Below the pieces are notes generated by a model. The model made no database searches. It was not told where the DNA came from and worked only from the letters and a program-made list of their open reading frames with translations. The position numbers and the translations under genes are program-made. Shown here in pieces: positions 60,791-64,000 of a DNA stretch of 64,000 nt. Within the stretch, counting starts at the first letter, position 1, and every line of letters starts with the position of its first letter. Source of the stretch: Austropuccinia psidii (lineage: Eukaryota > Basidiomycota > Pucciniomycetes > Pucciniales > Sphaerophragmiaceae); contig JALGQZ010000005.1 of the NCBI GenBank assembly GCA_023105745.1, positions 67,411,019 to 67,475,018 on the forward strand. Direction: 5' to 3'.

Positions 60791-61124
60791 AATTGTATTT
60801 TTTCAGATTTTTTTTCCTTGTTTGTAATATGACTATTTCTACGTATAAAAGCTCCACATTTTTGATAAAAAAGAAGACTGAGGTGGGATTCAAGCAATAA
60901 ATATGACTGAGGAGGGGGATAATTGGCATAAATTGTATATACAAAAATCAATCAATCAGAATAAACCTCCAAAATAGTGGGTTTTTTCTGAGAGGGGGGA
61001 GGAAGATTAGACAAATACAACATTCTGTGTTTCTTAAATTTATCAGCCCACCCCAGGGCTTTTGGTTGGGCATGAATCTACCAATTCACAGTAATGGGGG
61101 GGACTGGATAATTTTTAGAAATTA

Positions 61125-62200
61125 TTATGTCCAAAGTAACAAAATGAGCACAGCTATCCAAGAAGCAGATGAAAATGCAGGGTCATAATTTGGAGGACAG
61201 AAATAAGGGAAAAAAGAAAAAGATTGGACTTTGGAATAAAACAAAACTGGTCTTTTATACTTATTTGCAATTGGATCCCCCATGTCAGGCATGGACATCC
61301 ACTTGCTTTTTGGAGCCTTGCCAACATCTTCATACCATTCAATTTTGTTCAAATAAGAGGATACTGAGGGAATTAAGGTGTTCATGGCTTCATAAAGGTC
61401 TTGATTTTGTTGAATTTCTTCAGCCAAGTCACCTCTGACATCAGCCCATTGATCTTGAGTCTTGTACATGTAGTGGGACACTGTTCTGTAGCCACAGTTT
61501 CCATCACCCTGGACATTGATGGGCTTGAAGGTGTATTTCAATATAAATTTGGGAAGGTCTTCTGAGCCAGGTATCTGATAAAATAAGGTCAAAAGATGAA
61601 TAAATATCAAAATAAACAAGAGAAATATACATCATAAAGAATCAGAGACTCACAAAAAGCTTGGAGCATTCATCACTTGTGTGATAATTGCTTTTACAAT
61701 GCTCACAGGTCAAGTCAATTGCATCATATATCTCTAAACTGGTTGCAGGCTTGTGTGGTTTTCTTTGTGAGGTTTTGCTTCCAATTGCCAATCTTCTGGA
61801 CCTTCTAAGGGGGACTTCTGATTTATTTAATTCAGTTGCTGAGGGTAGTGAATCTGATGAACTAATTGATTTAGATAATGAGTCCTCAGAATCTTCAGAA
61901 TCTTCAGATGAGTCCACTTCCATAATTGGAGATGGGACATTTGACTGTGATCTTGATGTTGCTGTGCTGGTCACTTTTGATAGGGGTCTTCCTCTTCTCT
62001 TGTATTGACTTTCAATTATTTCAAATCTTGAAGGTTCTCTTTTGTTTGGATTTTTGTTTTTATTCTTGGCTCCTTGAGGTCTTCCATGGATATTCTTGCA
62101 TTATAGAGGGTCTTCATAATATTTATCATCCTCTTGACTCTTGGGAATTTGATCAAATGGGACTTTTCCAGTCAAAACATCTTGTAAATGTTAAAGAACA
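61125..62200 (-). pseudogene. MULE linker and OTU-type cysteine protease domain, decayed
   Basis: Minus strand, in order: 'KVPFDQIPKSQEDD', a stop, 'HGRPQGAKNKNKN', 'PSRFEIIESQYKRRGRPLSK', a Ser/Asp/Glu-rich stretch, 'LRRSRRLAIGSK' and a small Cys/His cluster 'CEHCKSNYHTSDEC'. A 79-bp GTGAGT...TTATCAG intron (61653-61575) leads to 'IPGSEDLPKFILKYT', 'INVQGDGNCGYRTVSHYMYK' and 'WADVRGDLAEEI'. G-D-G-N-C-G-Y-R is the OTU nucleophile motif (Asp and Cys). The C-terminal part that normally carries the catalytic His is not seen; the frame ends in hydrophobic text at 61125. OTU proteases cut ubiquitin-like chains; in MULEs the role is unknown. Probably inactive. Confidence 0.7.
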
Positions 62201-62224
62201 GGGGTCATTTTTGCCATTGGTCTT

Positions 62225-63125
62225 TGAAAAAGGTCTTCCCCAATAGCTTAAAATATTTTCTGGGCTTCATTTTTTCTTTCTTTTTCAACACTTTGATCAT
62301 CACCTTGAAAGCCAGCCTGAGAAGAATATGTCAAATAAAATCAGGTAATAAGAAATCAAAAAATCCTCATAGGAAAATTCAAATTCCATTGAGGATGGAG
62401 GTTGGATATTTCAAGCCTTTGGCGCTTGGAAAATGCCTTTTGGGTCTTATGTTTGCAAGTAATGCCTTGATAATTGTTGTATTTGTTGGTGCATTTTTCA
62501 TTGGGAGGAAATCTCGTTTTGAAATTGTCAAAGGCCATCTGAAGAGCATAATGAGATAGCTTGCCATTGAGGGCACAGATGTGTGGAGGAAAATTCTTGA
62601 CATGGACAAGCATTTCTTTGGAGATTCTGTTGATAATTTCAATAAATTGTTTTCCGGATGCCATGTGGAGAGCCCTAACTACCTCCAGGAGAGTAGCAGT
62701 GGACTTTTGGAGCCAAATTTTAACCATGGCATGGGCACCTTCAACTCTGGAGGTGGAGCCCACACCCAGGTGGCAATGGTGGTTGGCCCAGGCTGGCACA
62801 TAATACTCCTTTAGAGGAAGCCAGGTATTTTACAAATACTGCAAGACTTCAGGATTTTTGACTTTTCCTTGAAGCTTCATTCAGTTTTCTTTGAAAGACT
62901 TTTCAGTGGATGAGTACATAACCTGAGAAATGAATCCCAAAGTCATTAATAAAAACAATAATAAGAAAAAAGTGAAATTAAGTGAAAGATAAAAGTATAT
63001 TACTTGATTCCAAAGGCCCATAAAATTTTCAAAATCAGTTCCATGACCAAGTTTCTTCATGCAATGAGCAGATACATCTTTATTGCTGTTCCAAATGCAT
63101 AACATGACTTTGGAGTCTGGGAAGA
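62225..63125 (-). pseudogene. MULE transposase, C-terminal half, decayed
   Basis: The first exon piece (63125-63004) reads 'FPDSKVMLCIWNSNKDVSAHC', 'HGTDFENFMGLWNQ', matching the 'CxWHxxKNVxxxC...WxxVxxS' part of FAR1/MULE transposases with the Trp-His replaced. An 81-bp GTAATA...TCTCAG intron (63003-62923) follows. Exon 2 reads 'VMYSSTEKSFKEN', TGA (62881-62883), 'NPEVLQYL', TAA (62830-62832), then 'YYVPAWANHHCHLGVGSTSRVEGAHAMVK', the typical 'SRVEGAH' block with the family's Glu, and 'TLLEVVRALHMA' to a stop at 62356. Stops and the missing N-terminus make it a pseudogene. Confidence 0.75.
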
Positions 63126-64000
63126 TGTCAGCCTGTGACTCAAAACCAGAGCACAAGCATGACAGCCAAAATACCATAAACCAATGGTATAGCCAAGATA
63201 CCACCAAAAAATGGAGCTGAGCCAAATTAGCTCAAAAGGTATCAAAAGAAAGGGGAAACTAACCCTTTACAAATACACAAGTCCCATCATCATAGGACAC
63301 AGAATAACAAAGTTATTCCTGCTCAAAGTTGTTGCTGAGCATAAACCTTAATTTTCACCTCTCATCTGAAATACAGAGTAAGATGCTTAACCACATAAAA
63401 TGGGTATGCAAAATGAAGCTCCATAGCAGGGCTATCCAATGGTACCAGTCAAACTGAGCTAGCACCAGTATTACAGAAGTTATGGTCAAACTCGGGCAAA
63501 ATAAGGGTGAACAAAACATTCACCTCTCATCTAACTTCTACAGTTTTAGTGTGAGATGCCTAAAGTGGGGTCTGTTTGGAAAGAGCACAATCAGGTCTAT
63601 CTAATAGTATCATTCATTTCCTCATATGTCAACTAGAACAAAGGTTATGGGGCAAACAAGCCCAATACAGCTTTTGCCTAAAACACACATATGTACAAAA
63701 TATCTTGTACATGGGATAACCTTTCCATATTTAATGATAGCCATATCAAATAAGGTACCATTGTGTAGAAAACATACAGGGCTACACACCGAACCAATTT
63801 TGAGGTTGATATCTCAAGAACTGACAAAGCTATGGCTGTTTTAAGGTCAAAATCCCACATTCTGGCCAATACAGCCTTACCATGGGATAATATCCCATAA
63901 CCATGATTATTAGGTGTCAAACAGACAAAGAATAATGTTTATACTTCAACACCTCATAATTTGGTCAATACTGGGCCTCATACAGTTTCTGTACAGCATT
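63126..64000 (+). repeat. LTR family B copy, plus orientation, runs off the right edge
   Basis: Starts TGTCAGCCTGTGACTCAAAACC, the sense start of family B, and matches the reverse complement of 43400-44807 and 26407-27845 through 'caccaaaaaatggagctgagcc' and 'ttttcacctctcatct'. It interrupts the MULE transposase. The five bases before it are GAAGA; the far end is outside the window. Confidence 0.85.

Larger units (their letters stand above)
60257..63125 (-). mobile_element. Decayed Mutator-like (MULE) element with OTU protease domain
   Basis: On the minus strand a MULE/FAR1-type transposase C-terminal half, a serine/acidic linker with an arginine patch, and an OTU cysteine-protease-like domain follow each other, with short introns. 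The N-terminal transposase half is missing because a family B LTR starts at 63126. The left limit is a guess placed at the palindrome 60257-60295; no 9-bp duplication or terminal repeat pair could be proven. Confidence 0.6.

Noticed and set aside
1..64000. CRISPR arrays, bacterial operons, ribosome-binding sites or rRNA genes
   Set aside because: The sequence is eukaryotic; tandem repeats seen are adjacent units without unique spacers, and no rRNA segment was recognised.

Overview
Organism. The window is a very AT-rich, gene-poor eukaryotic chromosome segment built mainly from nested Ty3/Gypsy LTR retrotransposons. Short GT-AG introns (about 65-80 bp, one of 161 and one of 201 bp), chromodomain-like Gypsy polyproteins and a Mutator-like (MULE) transposase joined to an OTU-type protease point to a rust fungus (Pucciniales) with a transposon-expanded genome. 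From memory, the Gag/Pol wording and the 5' ORF resemble the repeat proteins predicted in the myrtle rust Austropuccinia psidii. That species call is inference and was not checked by any search.

Layout, left. 1-7285 is a decayed Gypsy element on the minus strand (E1, family A) that runs off the left edge. Its 5' LTR is 5452-7285. 8769-19449 is a nearly complete plus-strand Gypsy element (E2): 2.0-kb LTRs about 98.5% identical by eye, a perfect CCAAT target-site duplication, and a gag-pol frame broken by one TGA. 22574-24316 is a solo LTR of family A (duplication AATAG).

Layout, middle. 24.6-28 kb holds remnants of an old minus-strand Gypsy element (family C), split by an LTR of family B at 26407-27845. 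28.9-31.6 kb holds a 50-bp minisatellite, a tRNA-like pol III box pair and a family C LTR with internal duplications. That LTR starts a plus-strand family C element (E4; gag and protease remnants at 32.1-34.7 kb). E4 is split by a complete but heavily mutated minus-strand family B element (E3, 35181-44807) and resumes at 44.8 kb.

Layout, right. 45.6-50.3 kb shows no gene. About 50.3-53.8 kb is a GC-richer island with what look like the only host genes: two short spliced genes, head to head, sharing a 147-bp intergenic region. 55183-57012 is another family A solo LTR (duplication CTATT), followed by a diverged family B-like LTR. 60.2-63.1 kb is a decayed MULE-OTU element on the minus strand, cut by a family B LTR that runs off the right edge.

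How the genes work together. E1 and E2 share one plan: a spliced 5' ORF (ORF1) of unknown function, then capsid-zinc knuckle-protease-RT-RNase H-integrase-chromodomain in ORF2. Frame control around ORF1 is the most interesting part of the window. In E1, E2 and E3 the first coding exon starts with TG directly after a splice-acceptor AG. Introns of 65-75 bp follow in the same place. An ATG inside that intron opens a second overlapping frame. ORF2 is reached through a CCCAAAG slip heptamer in E2 but through an ATGA stop-start overlap in E1.
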